Of a stretch of DNA of 64,000 bases, positions 15,629-23,977 are shown one piece after another; the stretch's first letter is position 1; every line of letters begins with the position of its first letter. The notes beneath the pieces were generated by a model. It was given only the letters and a program-made list of their open reading frames with translations. It was not told the origin of the DNA and ran no database searches. The DNA comes from Chryseobacterium sp. HSC-36S06 (GTDB taxonomy: Bacteria; Bacteroidota; Bacteroidia; Flavobacteriales; Weeksellaceae). The translations under genes and the position numbers were made by a program. Location of the stretch: NCBI RefSeq assembly GCF_024171485.1, contig NZ_JALJZX010000002.1, positions 744,001 through 808,000 of the forward strand, read 5' to 3'.

Positions 15629-17956
15629 TTATTTATCCCAATTGATTTTCATGCGCTGGACCTCCTCTGAATTGGTACCGGTCATGATCTCGAATTCGCC
15701 TGCTTCCCAATCGTATTTAAGGGAATTGTTATAGAATTTTAAATCCTCGGGCGTGAGATTGAAGGTTACTTTTTTAGTGTCACCTTTCTTGATGAAAACC
15801 TTCTGGAAACCTTTCAATTCTTTTACAGGCCGTGTAATACTTCCCACCAAATCGCGGATGTATAACTGCACAACTTCTGCCCCATCATAATTTCCCGAAT
15901 TCTTTACGTTAACCGAAACCTGAACGGTTTGGTTTCCTTTTGGATTCGTATTGGAAACCGACATATCGGAATAGGTGAAACTGGTATAGCTTAATCCATA
16001 ACCGAAAGGATAAAGCGGCGTGTTGCATTCATCCATATAATTAGCACGGAATCTGTCATACTCGCATTTATCTGTTTTTTCGGCACTTAAAGGCCGACCT
16101 GTATTTTTATGGTTGTAATAAATAGGAACCTGTCCTAAACTTCTGGGGAAAGTAACTGGAAGTTTACCGGAAGGATTTACTTTACCGAACAGCACATCTG
16201 CAATAGCGTTACCGGCTTCGGTTCCTGAAAACCAAACATTGAGCATGGCATCCGGAACATCTTTCACATTGGTTAAAGCCAATGGTCTTCCGGTGAAAAG
16301 CACCATTGCCATTGGTTTTCCGGTCTTTTTAAGTTCGTTCAACAAATCAATTTGAGACTGTGGGATGGTAATTTCGCTTCTTGATGATGATTCGCCGCTC
16401 ATTTCAGCAGATTCGCCGATTGCGAGCACGATTACGTCAGCTTTTTGAGCAACATCCATCGCTTCTTTCAGAATTACTTCTTTCGGACGGTTGTCTCGGT
16501 CAGTAAGTTTTCCGTGGGCAGCATAAATATTTTCGAGTTTTTGACTGTAATCAATATTGGCACCTTTTGCGGAGATAAATTTTACCTCTTTTCCAAAGTT
16601 GTCCTGAAGTCCTTTCATCAACGACACTGCATTGGCATGTTTCGCAGCCACACTCCATGTCCCGGCCATGTTGAGGGAGTTATTAACCAATGGACCGATT
16701 ACTGCTACAGTTCCCGATTTTTTTAAAGGTAACACGTTGTTCTCATTTTTCAATAAAACCATCGACTGTGCCGCGGTGTTTCTTGCAATATTTCTGTTTT
16801 CAAGACTGTTAACCTCTTTCGCCGCCAGTTTTGCATCTCCATAGCGGTAAGGATCTTCAAAAAGACCTAAATCATATTTCGCTTCGAGAACTCTTCTCGC
16901 AGCCATATCGATTTCTGCCTGGGTAACTTTTCCTTCCTGCAAAGATTTCTTTAAAGTTTTCAGAAAACCTTCGCCCACCATATCCATATCGATTCCCGCT
17001 TTTAACGACATCGCAGAAACCTGCTGAAGATCGCCCATTCCATGATCAATCATTTCATTAATCCCGGTATAATCTGTCACTACAAATCCGCCAAAGCCCC
17101 ATTTGTTTCGGAGAACTTCGGTCTGCAACCATCGGTTTCCGGTCGCAGGAATTCCGTCAACTTCGTTAAATGAAGCCATTACAGAACCTACACCAGCATC
17201 TACCGCTGCTTTATAAGGAGGAAAATATTCGTTGAACATGCGTACATGGCTCATATCAACCGTATTATAATCCATTCCTGCTTCACCTGCGCCATAAAGT
17301 GCAAAATGCTTTACACAAGCCATGATCGTGTTGCTGAGAGAGAGATCTTTGCCTTGATAACCATAGACCATATGTTTGGCGATTTCACTCCCTAGATAAG
17401 GATCTTCTCCCGAACCTTCAGAAATCCTGCCCCATCTTGGTTCGCGGGAAATATCGGTCATTGGTGAGAAAGTCCAGGAAATTCCATCTGCGGAAGCTTC
17501 TCGGGCAGCGACCCTTGCTGACTGCTGAATTAAATTCATATCCCAGGAAGCCGCTAAACCAAGAGGAATCGGGAAATTGGTTTCATATCCGTGGATTACA
17601 TCCATTCCAAAAATTAAAGGAATTTTCAGACGGCTTTTTTCTACAGCAACTTTCTGAACTGCGCGGATCTTTTCAGCACCTTTGATATTGAAAAGGCCGC
17701 CAACAAGACCGTCTTCTATTTTTTTTCCGATATCGGAGTTTTGCGCCGTACCGGTAGTGAAATCACCAGCGCTTGGGAGATTAAGCTGACCAATTTTTTC
17801 ATCAACCGTCATCTTTGCAAGCAGCGCATCAACAAAAGCTTTCTTCTTTGCATTGTACTGCGGCGTATGGTATGCCTGTACCGGTTTAGTCACCATTTCC
17901 TGTGCTAAAACGCAGGTAGATAGTGCCATAGCAGCAACTAAAACTAATTTCTTCAT
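15629..17956 (-). CDS. bglX: GH3 beta-glucosidase (BglX-like)
   Basis: Periplasmic glycoside hydrolase family 3 enzyme releasing glucose from beta-gluco-oligosaccharides. The 775-residue protein has a signal peptide (about 1-18), the GH3 N-domain with 'FSPMTDISREPRWGR' and 'KHFALYG', and the nucleophile Asp in 'GFVVTDYTGINEM' (about 293-305). The GH3 C-domain contains the probable acid/base Glu in 'MSGESSSRSEI', and a C-terminal FN3-like domain (about 670-765) has 'GAEVVQLYIRD'. Length and order match E. coli BglX. It is the last gene of the minus-strand PUL, 6 bases after the esterase gene. Within the locus it would finish digestion of oligosaccharides. Confidence 0.94.
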   Translation of the reverse strand: MKKLVLVAAMALSTCVLAQEMVTKPVQAYHTPQYNAKKKAFVDALLAKMTVDEKIGQLNLPSAGDFTTGTAQNSDIGKKIEDGLVGGLFNIKGAEKIRAVQKVAVEKSRLKIPLIFGMDVIHGYETNFPIPLGLAASWDMNLIQQSARVAAREASADGISWTFSPMTDISREPRWGRISEGSGEDPYLGSEIAKHMVYGYQGKDLSLSNTIMACVKHFALYGAGEAGMDYNTVDMSHVRMFNEYFPPYKAAVDAGVGSVMASFNEVDGIPATGNRWLQTEVLRNKWGFGGFVVTDYTGINEMIDHGMGDLQQVSAMSLKAGIDMDMVGEGFLKTLKKSLQEGKVTQAEIDMAARRVLEAKYDLGLFEDPYRYGDAKLAAKEVNSLENRNIARNTAAQSMVLLKNENNVLPLKKSGTVAVIGPLVNNSLNMAGTWSVAAKHANAVSLMKGLQDNFGKEVKFISAKGANIDYSQKLENIYAAHGKLTDRDNRPKEVILKEAMDVAQKADVIVLAIGESAEMSGESSSRSEITIPQSQIDLLNELKKTGKPMAMVLFTGRPLALTNVKDVPDAMLNVWFSGTEAGNAIADVLFGKVNPSGKLPVTFPRSLGQVPIYYNHKNTGRPLSAEKTDKCEYDRFRANYMDECNTPLYPFGYGLSYTSFTYSDMSVSNTNPKGNQTVQVSVNVKNSGNYDGAEVVQLYIRDLVGSITRPVKELKGFQKVFIKKGDTKKVTFNLTPEDLKFYNNSLKYDWEAGEFEIMTGTNSEEVQRMKINWDK

Positions 17957-17962
17957 AAACTT

Positions 17963-18679
17963 CTACTTTATATTATTTGATTTTTTTTGAGCAAGCATCC
18001 ATTCGTATAATTTTGGATTGGAGTATGTAGAATCCCAGGAATTATGATTATCATCCGGAAAGATGACGAGCTCTATATTTTTATTTACTTTTTTAATCTC
18101 CTGATAAATCTCGATGGCGTTCATTGGCGTAACAATATCATCATTAGCACCATGGAAGATTTTCATCGGCAAATTTTTGTACTGGCCGGCGCGTACTTTC
18201 ATTAACCGGTCTACCGGCGGACAAACTGCTACAACTGCTGAAAATAATTCCGGGTGTTCCATGGCGAGTTTGAGCGAACCCCAACCTCCCATGGAAAGGC
18301 CTGTAAGGATGATTCTGGATTCATCGATTTTATATTTCTGCTGAATTTCTTTAATCAAATGATAAAGGGTTTCTGTATCCCACCAAACTCCTTCGGGACA
18401 TTGGGGTGCCAGAATTGCTACCGGTTCTTTTATCAGGTTTCTGTAGTTGAAAGGTCCGTTGGCTTTTACCTTTTCCAGATCAGTTCCGCGTTCGCCGGAG
18501 CCGTGAAGAAAAACCATGAGCGGAACTTCGCCTTTCGCATCTTTCGGATAATCTAAAATATAAGAAATCTTCTGAACCTTTTTGATTTCTTTACTCATTT
18601 CAGCTTTGATTTCCTGGCCTTTAAGATTAATGGAAAGGAAACATGAAGCCGTAAACAGACATGTTAGCAATATTTTCAT
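17963..18679 (-). CDS. Secreted alpha/beta-hydrolase (phospholipase/carboxylesterase or polyhydroxybutyrate-depolymerase-like)
   Basis: A 238-residue alpha/beta-hydrolase with a signal peptide (about 1-21). The oxyanion-hole strand 'PLMVFLHGSGERG', the nucleophile elbow 'LTGLSMGGWGS' (Ser about 130), an acidic residue in 'HGANDDIVTP' and His in 'DDNHNSW' give a complete catalytic triad. In PULs this family removes ester groups or works as an accessory esterase. Here it starts one base inside the upstream glucoamylase stop (TAATG) and ends 6 bases before bglX, so it is an integral operon member. The ester substrate is unknown. Confidence 0.87.
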   Translation of the reverse strand: MKILLTCLFTASCFLSINLKGQEIKAEMSKEIKKVQKISYILDYPKDAKGEVPLMVFLHGSGERGTDLEKVKANGPFNYRNLIKEPVAILAPQCPEGVWWDTETLYHLIKEIQQKYKIDESRIILTGLSMGGWGSLKLAMEHPELFSAVVAVCPPVDRLMKVRAGQYKNLPMKIFHGANDDIVTPMNAIEIYQEIKKVNKNIELVIFPDDNHNSWDSTYSNPKLYEWMLAQKKSNNIK

Positions 18680-20049
18680 TAAAATTTATATTTTGTGGAT
18701 TTAAAATCGAGTTTTTTTAAACCGTTTTTAATTTCCGGAGCGTTCATAAATAATTTCCAAAGCAATCCGGTTCTGTAATTTTCGATCATTGGTGCTACTG
18801 TACCCTGATCAATTGCCAAATATCTCGGAGTAAACCAGTTGTCGTAATGGATTGATGTCGCATCATAAGGTCCGGCGGAACCGATAAATTCGGGTTTCTG
18901 AGTGTAAAGAAACCGTAAAACATTCATCGATTCTTTAGGGGTATAAGGGAAACTGCTGAGTGCTGCAGTTGGCGTAATAACACCGCGATCATTCTTAGGA
19001 TTATGCGCATCGTAACCTACGGTACCATCCTGATTTCGGGTATAACTCGCAGTAAATCCCCAGTAATTCGGTCCGTAACCTCGCCACTGTTTTGGATTTT
19101 CAACGCTGTAACTGTACTGAATCATGGCGTGGCTGCGGTTCAGATCAAAATAATTCTTCACCAATCTGTCGGATAATCCGGTAGGATCTAATCCCAGATA
19201 AGAATAATGAGCCCAAAACATTGGTCCGCCATATTCTTCAGCTCCATTATGTTTTACGTAAAGCGGATACCCATATTTTTCTGCGGTCGTGGTATAAGTC
19301 CCGTTTCGGGTCCAGCCCTGATAGAAAGTGTCAGCATCAATGGGATAAGTCGGCGAGGAAGCTGCGAGAATGTAAGTGACTAGAGTCTCATCATAACCCT
19401 GAAGTTTATGATTCATTTCCCAGCCGTTTACAGGCGACCAATGCCAGTAAAGCACTTTTTCTCCGCCTTTGGTGTACCAGTTCCATTCTACCTCTTTCCA
19501 GAGATCATCCATTTTTTTTGAAAGCGCTTTTTCGGCGGCATTTCCATTTTTAAAATATTCGCGCACAGTGATAATTCCTTCAACAAGGAAAGCAGTTTCC
19601 ACAATATCACCGCCGTTATCTTTTTTTCCGAAAGACACTGTTTTTCCAGTCTCACCATCAAGCCAATGTGGCCACGCACCGTGATGCCTGTCAGCTTTTG
19701 CAAGAAAATCTGCGATATGAGTTAACCGTTTTACTGCTTCATTTCTCGGGATGAAACCTCTTTCTACCCCTACCAAAATCGTCATCAGTCCGAAACCTGA
19801 GCCACCTGTGGTAACTACATTGGCATCATTTTTAGGATAAAAATCTTCATGGTAGCGTTCCCTACCCATCAGAGAATTAGGTTCGGCGAAATCCCAGAAA
19901 TATTTGAGTGCATCTTTCTGCACGCGATCCATTAGTTGCTCATCAGTAAATTTCTGTATACTTTCCGGCTCTGCAGCCACTTTCTGTAAATTGTTACAGG
20001 AACTTAAAAATGACAAAGCCATAACCGAAAGTGCGAATATCTTCTTCAT
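18679..20049 (-). CDS. Glucoamylase-like (PF10091, GH144-like) lipoprotein, copy 2
   Basis: A 456-residue lipoprotein with lipobox 'LSFLSSCNN' (Cys about 18). The body is an alpha/alpha-toroid type glucoamylase-like domain with 'GGSGFGLMTILVG', 'NGGDIVETAFLVEGI', 'MNHKLQGYDETLVTYILAAS' and 'GPYDA'. Proteins annotated under this Pfam family include the GH144 endo-beta-1,2-glucanases (Chitinophaga pinensis SGL), so endo-hydrolysis of a beta-glucan at the cell surface or in the periplasm is the best guess. It is a clear paralogue of the gene just upstream (20065-21456), sharing motif order but diverged along its length. It is translationally coupled to the esterase. Confidence 0.87.
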   Translation of the reverse strand: MKKIFALSVMALSFLSSCNNLQKVAAEPESIQKFTDEQLMDRVQKDALKYFWDFAEPNSLMGRERYHEDFYPKNDANVVTTGGSGFGLMTILVGVERGFIPRNEAVKRLTHIADFLAKADRHHGAWPHWLDGETGKTVSFGKKDNGGDIVETAFLVEGIITVREYFKNGNAAEKALSKKMDDLWKEVEWNWYTKGGEKVLYWHWSPVNGWEMNHKLQGYDETLVTYILAASSPTYPIDADTFYQGWTRNGTYTTTAEKYGYPLYVKHNGAEEYGGPMFWAHYSYLGLDPTGLSDRLVKNYFDLNRSHAMIQYSYSVENPKQWRGYGPNYWGFTASYTRNQDGTVGYDAHNPKNDRGVITPTAALSSFPYTPKESMNVLRFLYTQKPEFIGSAGPYDATSIHYDNWFTPRYLAIDQGTVAPMIENYRTGLLWKLFMNAPEIKNGLKKLDFKSTKYKF

Positions 20050-20064
20050 TTTTAATTTTTGATT

Positions 20065-21456
20065 TTAAAATCCATGTTGTGTTGAATGGAATCCTAATTT
20101 AACTAGTCCCGACCTGACATCCGGAGCATTCATAAAAAGATTCCAGAGAAAGGCGGATTTCTGATTTTCGATCATTGGAGCAATTGTTCCCTGATCAATA
20201 GCAAGATAACGGGGGGTAAACCAATTATAATGGAGCGAATAGGCATCGTAAGGTCCTGCAATTCCAATTAATTTTGAATAATTTTCATTATAGAGAAATC
20301 TTAAGTAATTCATACTTTCAGTTGGAGTATAAGGGAAATTTGAGATGGCCGCCGTAGGCGAGATAATGCCCAGATCATTGTTGGGTTGATGCGCAGCATA
20401 ACCTGTACCCCCATCCGCATTCCTGCTGTAACTGGCTGTTAATCCCCAGTTTTTTGCAGAATAACCGTTCCAGCCTTTTGGATTAGCTATGCTGTACTGG
20501 TGCATGATTTTCGCATGATTTACAGTAACTTCTCCATAATTTACAAACTCATCTGAAAGTCCGCGAGGATCCAATCCCAAAAAAGAGTAATGTGACCAAA
20601 ACATGGGTCCCACATTACCGGTGGCGCCGTTATGATTCACCACGACAGGGATTCCATACTGAGACGATGAATTTTTTATACCGCCATTCCTAGCCCAGCC
20701 CTGTTGATACACCGATTTTTCGATGGAGTAAGTTGGCGAAGCTGCAGCTAAAACGTAGGTAATCAAAGTTTCGTCAAAACCCTGAAGTTTATGATTCATC
20801 TGAAAACTGTAATTGGGTGACCAATGCCAATAGAGAACATTTTGGCCCTGGGTATACCAATTCCATTCTACTCCTTTCCATAGTTCCTCAGCCTTCTGAG
20901 AAAGTGCAAGTTCCGCAGTGTCTGTTGAGTTTTTAAAATACTCTCTTACACAGATCAATCCCTGAACGAGAAAAGCTGTTTCAACCAAATCACCGCCGTT
21001 ATCCATCGGGCTAAAAGGGATTACATTTCCTGTACTACCGCTGATCCAATGTGACCACGCTCCATGGAAACGGTCGGCATTCTGAAGGAAATTCAGTGCT
21101 GTACCAATTCTGGAAACAGCTTCCGCACGTGGGATATAACCATTTTTAATCCCAACCAGCACGGTCATCAATCCAAAACCAGAGCCGCCCGCAGAAACCA
21201 CATTTGCATCTACTCCAGGATTTTCTGTATGATATCTTTCGCGCGCTAATTTGGAGTTGGCTTCCGCATAATCCCAAAAATACTTCAGGGCATCTTTCTG
21301 AACCATTTCTACAATTTGGGGATCGGTATATGTTGTCACCTGAGGTGGAGGATTATCTCCTCCAAGAGGAGTTCCTCCGCTAACAGGCGCAGAGTCTCTG
21401 GAGCATGACAATAAAAAAGCCGATGCAATAATCGTGAACTGAATTGAATTTTTCAT
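20065..21456 (-). CDS. Glucoamylase-like (PF10091, GH144-like) lipoprotein, copy 1
   Basis: A 463-residue lipoprotein. The start ATG at 21456 is preferred over 21480 because it gives a signal peptide ending in lipobox 'SAFLLSCSR' (Cys about 18). A Gly/Pro-rich linker (about 25-40) would hold the domain off the membrane. The catalytic body has the same motifs as its neighbour: 'GGSGFGLMTVLVG', 'NGGDLVETAFLVQGL', 'MNHKLQGFDETLITYVLAA', 'GPMFWSHYSFLGLDP'. It follows the LamG lipoprotein after a hairpin at 21466-21494. Together with SusCD and GH3 BglX it suggests beta-glucan, possibly beta-1,2-glucan, as the target. That substrate assignment is inference. Confidence 0.87.
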   Translation of the reverse strand: MKNSIQFTIIASAFLLSCSRDSAPVSGGTPLGGDNPPPQVTTYTDPQIVEMVQKDALKYFWDYAEANSKLARERYHTENPGVDANVVSAGGSGFGLMTVLVGIKNGYIPRAEAVSRIGTALNFLQNADRFHGAWSHWISGSTGNVIPFSPMDNGGDLVETAFLVQGLICVREYFKNSTDTAELALSQKAEELWKGVEWNWYTQGQNVLYWHWSPNYSFQMNHKLQGFDETLITYVLAAASPTYSIEKSVYQQGWARNGGIKNSSSQYGIPVVVNHNGATGNVGPMFWSHYSFLGLDPRGLSDEFVNYGEVTVNHAKIMHQYSIANPKGWNGYSAKNWGLTASYSRNADGGTGYAAHQPNNDLGIISPTAAISNFPYTPTESMNYLRFLYNENYSKLIGIAGPYDAYSLHYNWFTPRYLAIDQGTIAPMIENQKSAFLWNLFMNAPDVRSGLVKLGFHSTQHGF

Positions 21457-21465
21457 TGCAATTTT

Positions 21466-21494
21466 TAAAAAGAGAGCCACCTTGCGATGGCTCT
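21466..21494 (-). terminator. Hairpin (attenuator/terminator) between LamG and glucoamylase genes
   Basis: Minus-strand stem AGAGCCA/TGGCTCT with an 8-base loop, followed by CTTTTT. It lies inside the operon and may lower expression of the enzyme genes relative to susCD. Confidence 0.7.
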
Positions 21495-21502
21495 GGTAAA
21501 GG

Positions 21503-22483
21503 TTATCTGTTATCTTTTTCTAGTTTATAAAGCGCCAGAACATCTGAACTTTTTAAGGCGATATTATAAATCCTGAATTCATCCAACTTGCCAGCATAAC
21601 TTGTTGCCCAATCCTGATGAGATCCGTTATTCAATGGAGGATCGGTTTCAAACTGATGATTCCCCAGAACCATTTTACCATTGGTGCCTACCATTTGGAA
21701 GACTCCATAACCTGGAGCATTATTAGGATTATCAATTCCGCCGGGATTATCCGCGTACCAGGTAGCGCTTCCCGTAGCACCTTCCGCCGGTGCATACGCA
21801 AAACCATTAAGGTTTGTAGCAGACTCACCGTTAATATACGCACTTACTTTGCTGGAGGCCGGATCATAAGTCATCGTTACGTGAAACCATGTGTTTTTTT
21901 TATCATCGATATTCATGATCAAACTTTGTCCGCGCCAAACCACGCCGGAGCGACCATTTTCAACTCCTAACTTAAGTCTGATTCTGTTAGGGAAATTGTC
22001 ATCAGGATTCTCAATAAACACATTTATCCCACCCCAAAATTCTGTGGGTCTTACAATAGAAAATATCCCCTGCGCTCCCTTACCCTGCCCAGGTGAAGAA
22101 CCAGGAGCTACGGTATTGGCACTGTTCATCCAAAATGAGATTGTAAAAGCATTAAGACCAGTAATTGCATCCGACACATTCGCTACGGCATATTTTTCTG
22201 AAGAACTGGAACCATTGTAGGCTTTCCCTTTAATCCCCGCGGTATATTCAACTCCCACAGGAACAGGTGAAGTTACGTTATTGGTTTTATCTGCCAAATT
22301 ATCTTCGAAGCTCAATTTGGTTACAAGATTAGCGGAAGCAATCTCATCAGAATTTTCGTATCCTCCGATTGATGCGTACGGAATCGGAAGGTTATCCCTA
22401 TCAATGCTTTCGTCGCAATTGGTCATGAGGAAAAGCGCTGCCAGTGCTAAACCCGTATGTTTATTAAAAAAAATATTTTTCAT
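21503..22483 (-). CDS. LamG/concanavalin A-like lectin domain lipoprotein (PUL surface glycan-binding candidate)
   Basis: A 326-residue lipoprotein with lipobox 'LFLMTNCDE' (Cys about 23). From about residue 55 it carries a laminin G3-like jelly roll: 'LSFEDNLADKT', 'AFTISFWMNS', 'WFHVTMTYDPASSKVSAYINGE' and the closing 'GKLDEFRIYNIALKSSDVLALY'. In SusC/SusD loci the gene after susD usually encodes a surface glycan-binding lipoprotein (SusE/F position), and this one fits that place. Gaps to susD (17 bases) and the hairpin before the glucoamylase are short. Binding specificity cannot be read from the sequence. Confidence 0.85.
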   Translation of the reverse strand: MKNIFFNKHTGLALAALFLMTNCDESIDRDNLPIPYASIGGYENSDEIASANLVTKLSFEDNLADKTNNVTSPVPVGVEYTAGIKGKAYNGSSSSEKYAVANVSDAITGLNAFTISFWMNSANTVAPGSSPGQGKGAQGIFSIVRPTEFWGGINVFIENPDDNFPNRIRLKLGVENGRSGVVWRGQSLIMNIDDKKNTWFHVTMTYDPASSKVSAYINGESATNLNGFAYAPAEGATGSATWYADNPGGIDNPNNAPGYGVFQMVGTNGKMVLGNHQFETDPPLNNGSHQDWATSYAGKLDEFRIYNIALKSSDVLALYKLEKDNR

Positions 22484-22500
22484 GTTTTTCTTTTTAAATA

Positions 22501-23967
22501 TTAATAATTAGGGTTTTGGGAACTTGCTCCTTTGGATTCACTAATGAAACTTGCAGGGATAGGGAATAATTCATGTTTTCCGACTACAAAAGTTTTTCCG
22601 TTAGCTGCCATTGCAGACTGCGCCTGACCAGTTCTTACCAAATCGAACCACCTGTCATGTTCAAGTGCCAGCTCAAGTCGTCTTTCTTTCCAGATCGCAA
22701 TACGTAAATCGGCTTGAGAGACTGCGGCTGTGTTTGGAAGACCAGCTCTGTTTCTTACTTCATTTAAGAATGGAATAGCCGCCGCGGTTTGTCCTAATTC
22801 ATTCATTGCCTCAGCTTTCATAAGCAATACCTCAGCATATCTTAGATATCTTATGTTCGAATCGGAATCATCATCCCCTGTAAAATTTGAAGAATAAACT
22901 TTGTAGTTATAATAAGGATTTTCAACAGTTGCCGGAACTACTCTACCATCATACAAAGTTGAATTTCTGAAAATGATTGTGGCATCTCTTCTTTCGGTAT
23001 CACCTTCTTCATTAAAAGCATCTACCAAACTTTGAGAAGGCGTTGCAAAGCCCCAGCCCCAACCTCCAGCACCCCGGGCTCCCTGGGTTTGTGAATATTG
23101 CTGAATTCCAGGTTGTGAAGCACCTCCTTTTCCTTGGATTTCGAAAATTGATTCAGCATTATTTTCACCCGAAACTTTATAGATATCGGCAAAATTTGGA
23201 GTTAATGAATAACCTGTTACTAAATTGCAGTTATCTATAACTTTCTGCCAGTTCTTCTGGTAAAGATGAACTTTCGCTAATAATGCGTGCGCGGCACCTT
23301 TAGAAGCTCTGCCGATATCACTTGCGGAATAAGCATTTTTTTGGGGAAGTACAGCAATTGCAGCATTAAGGTCGCTTTCTATGAAACTGTACACTTCTTC
23401 TTTAGTTTTTCTTGTTAGCAACATAGCTCTATCGGCATCGTTACCGGCAATTGGTACGTGATCTACAATAGGAACTCCGCCAAAACTTCTCACCAACGTG
23501 AAATAAGAGAACGCTCTAAGAAACTTGGCTTCGCCTTCCAACCTTGTTTTTAAATCCTGATTGGCATTCGTAAGAAGCGGTAAATAATACAAAGCCTGGT
23601 TCGCTCTGTTTATTGCCTGGTAGTGTCCTTGCCAGATATCCTGAAAAGAGCCGCCGGTTGAATTGAAATCCAGCGCATCCAACAAATTTTTATCTCCTCC
23701 GGTATCTCCGGGCGATGATCCCTTATCGGCTTCATCTGAAGCGATTGTAGTGACCCCTATCCACGAAAATGAACTGATATTCCAGTCGAGATATTTTGCA
23801 TATATCGCTGTTACAAAACCGTTGGCCCCCGCATCATTATTGAGCAATGACAAGTCACTGGTTGAAATCGCTTCTGTAGGCTTCACGTCTAAAAAATCAT
23901 TACGGCAACTCTGTATTGAAAGAGAAACAAATAGTAATGATGAGAGTATGATTATCTTTTTATTCAT
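22501..23967 (-). CDS. susD: SusD/RagB family nutrient-uptake lipoprotein
   Basis: Outer-membrane lipoprotein that caps the partner SusC transporter and delivers glycans. The 488-residue sequence has lipobox 'LSIQSCRNDFLDVKP' (Cys about 21) with the family's 'FLDVKP' start. It also has TPR-like helices with 'QDIWQGHYQAINRANQAL' and 'GEAKFLRAFSYF', 'LYQKNWQKVIDNCNLV', 'LRYAEVLLMKAEAMNELG' and the C-terminal 'IWKERRLELALEHDRWFDLVRTGQ' block. It starts 10 bases after the susC stop. The susD symbol denotes family membership, not starch specificity. Confidence 0.95.
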   Translation of the reverse strand: MNKKIIILSSLLFVSLSIQSCRNDFLDVKPTEAISTSDLSLLNNDAGANGFVTAIYAKYLDWNISSFSWIGVTTIASDEADKGSSPGDTGGDKNLLDALDFNSTGGSFQDIWQGHYQAINRANQALYYLPLLTNANQDLKTRLEGEAKFLRAFSYFTLVRSFGGVPIVDHVPIAGNDADRAMLLTRKTKEEVYSFIESDLNAAIAVLPQKNAYSASDIGRASKGAAHALLAKVHLYQKNWQKVIDNCNLVTGYSLTPNFADIYKVSGENNAESIFEIQGKGGASQPGIQQYSQTQGARGAGGWGWGFATPSQSLVDAFNEEGDTERRDATIIFRNSTLYDGRVVPATVENPYYNYKVYSSNFTGDDDSDSNIRYLRYAEVLLMKAEAMNELGQTAAAIPFLNEVRNRAGLPNTAAVSQADLRIAIWKERRLELALEHDRWFDLVRTGQAQSAMAANGKTFVVGKHELFPIPASFISESKGASSQNPNY

Positions 23968-23977
23968 TGCTTTAATT

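Noticed and set aside
18679-21456. Tandem glucoamylase-like genes as an assembly duplication
   Set aside because: The two proteins share motifs but differ along their length and have different signal peptides and linkers, so they are diverged paralogues.
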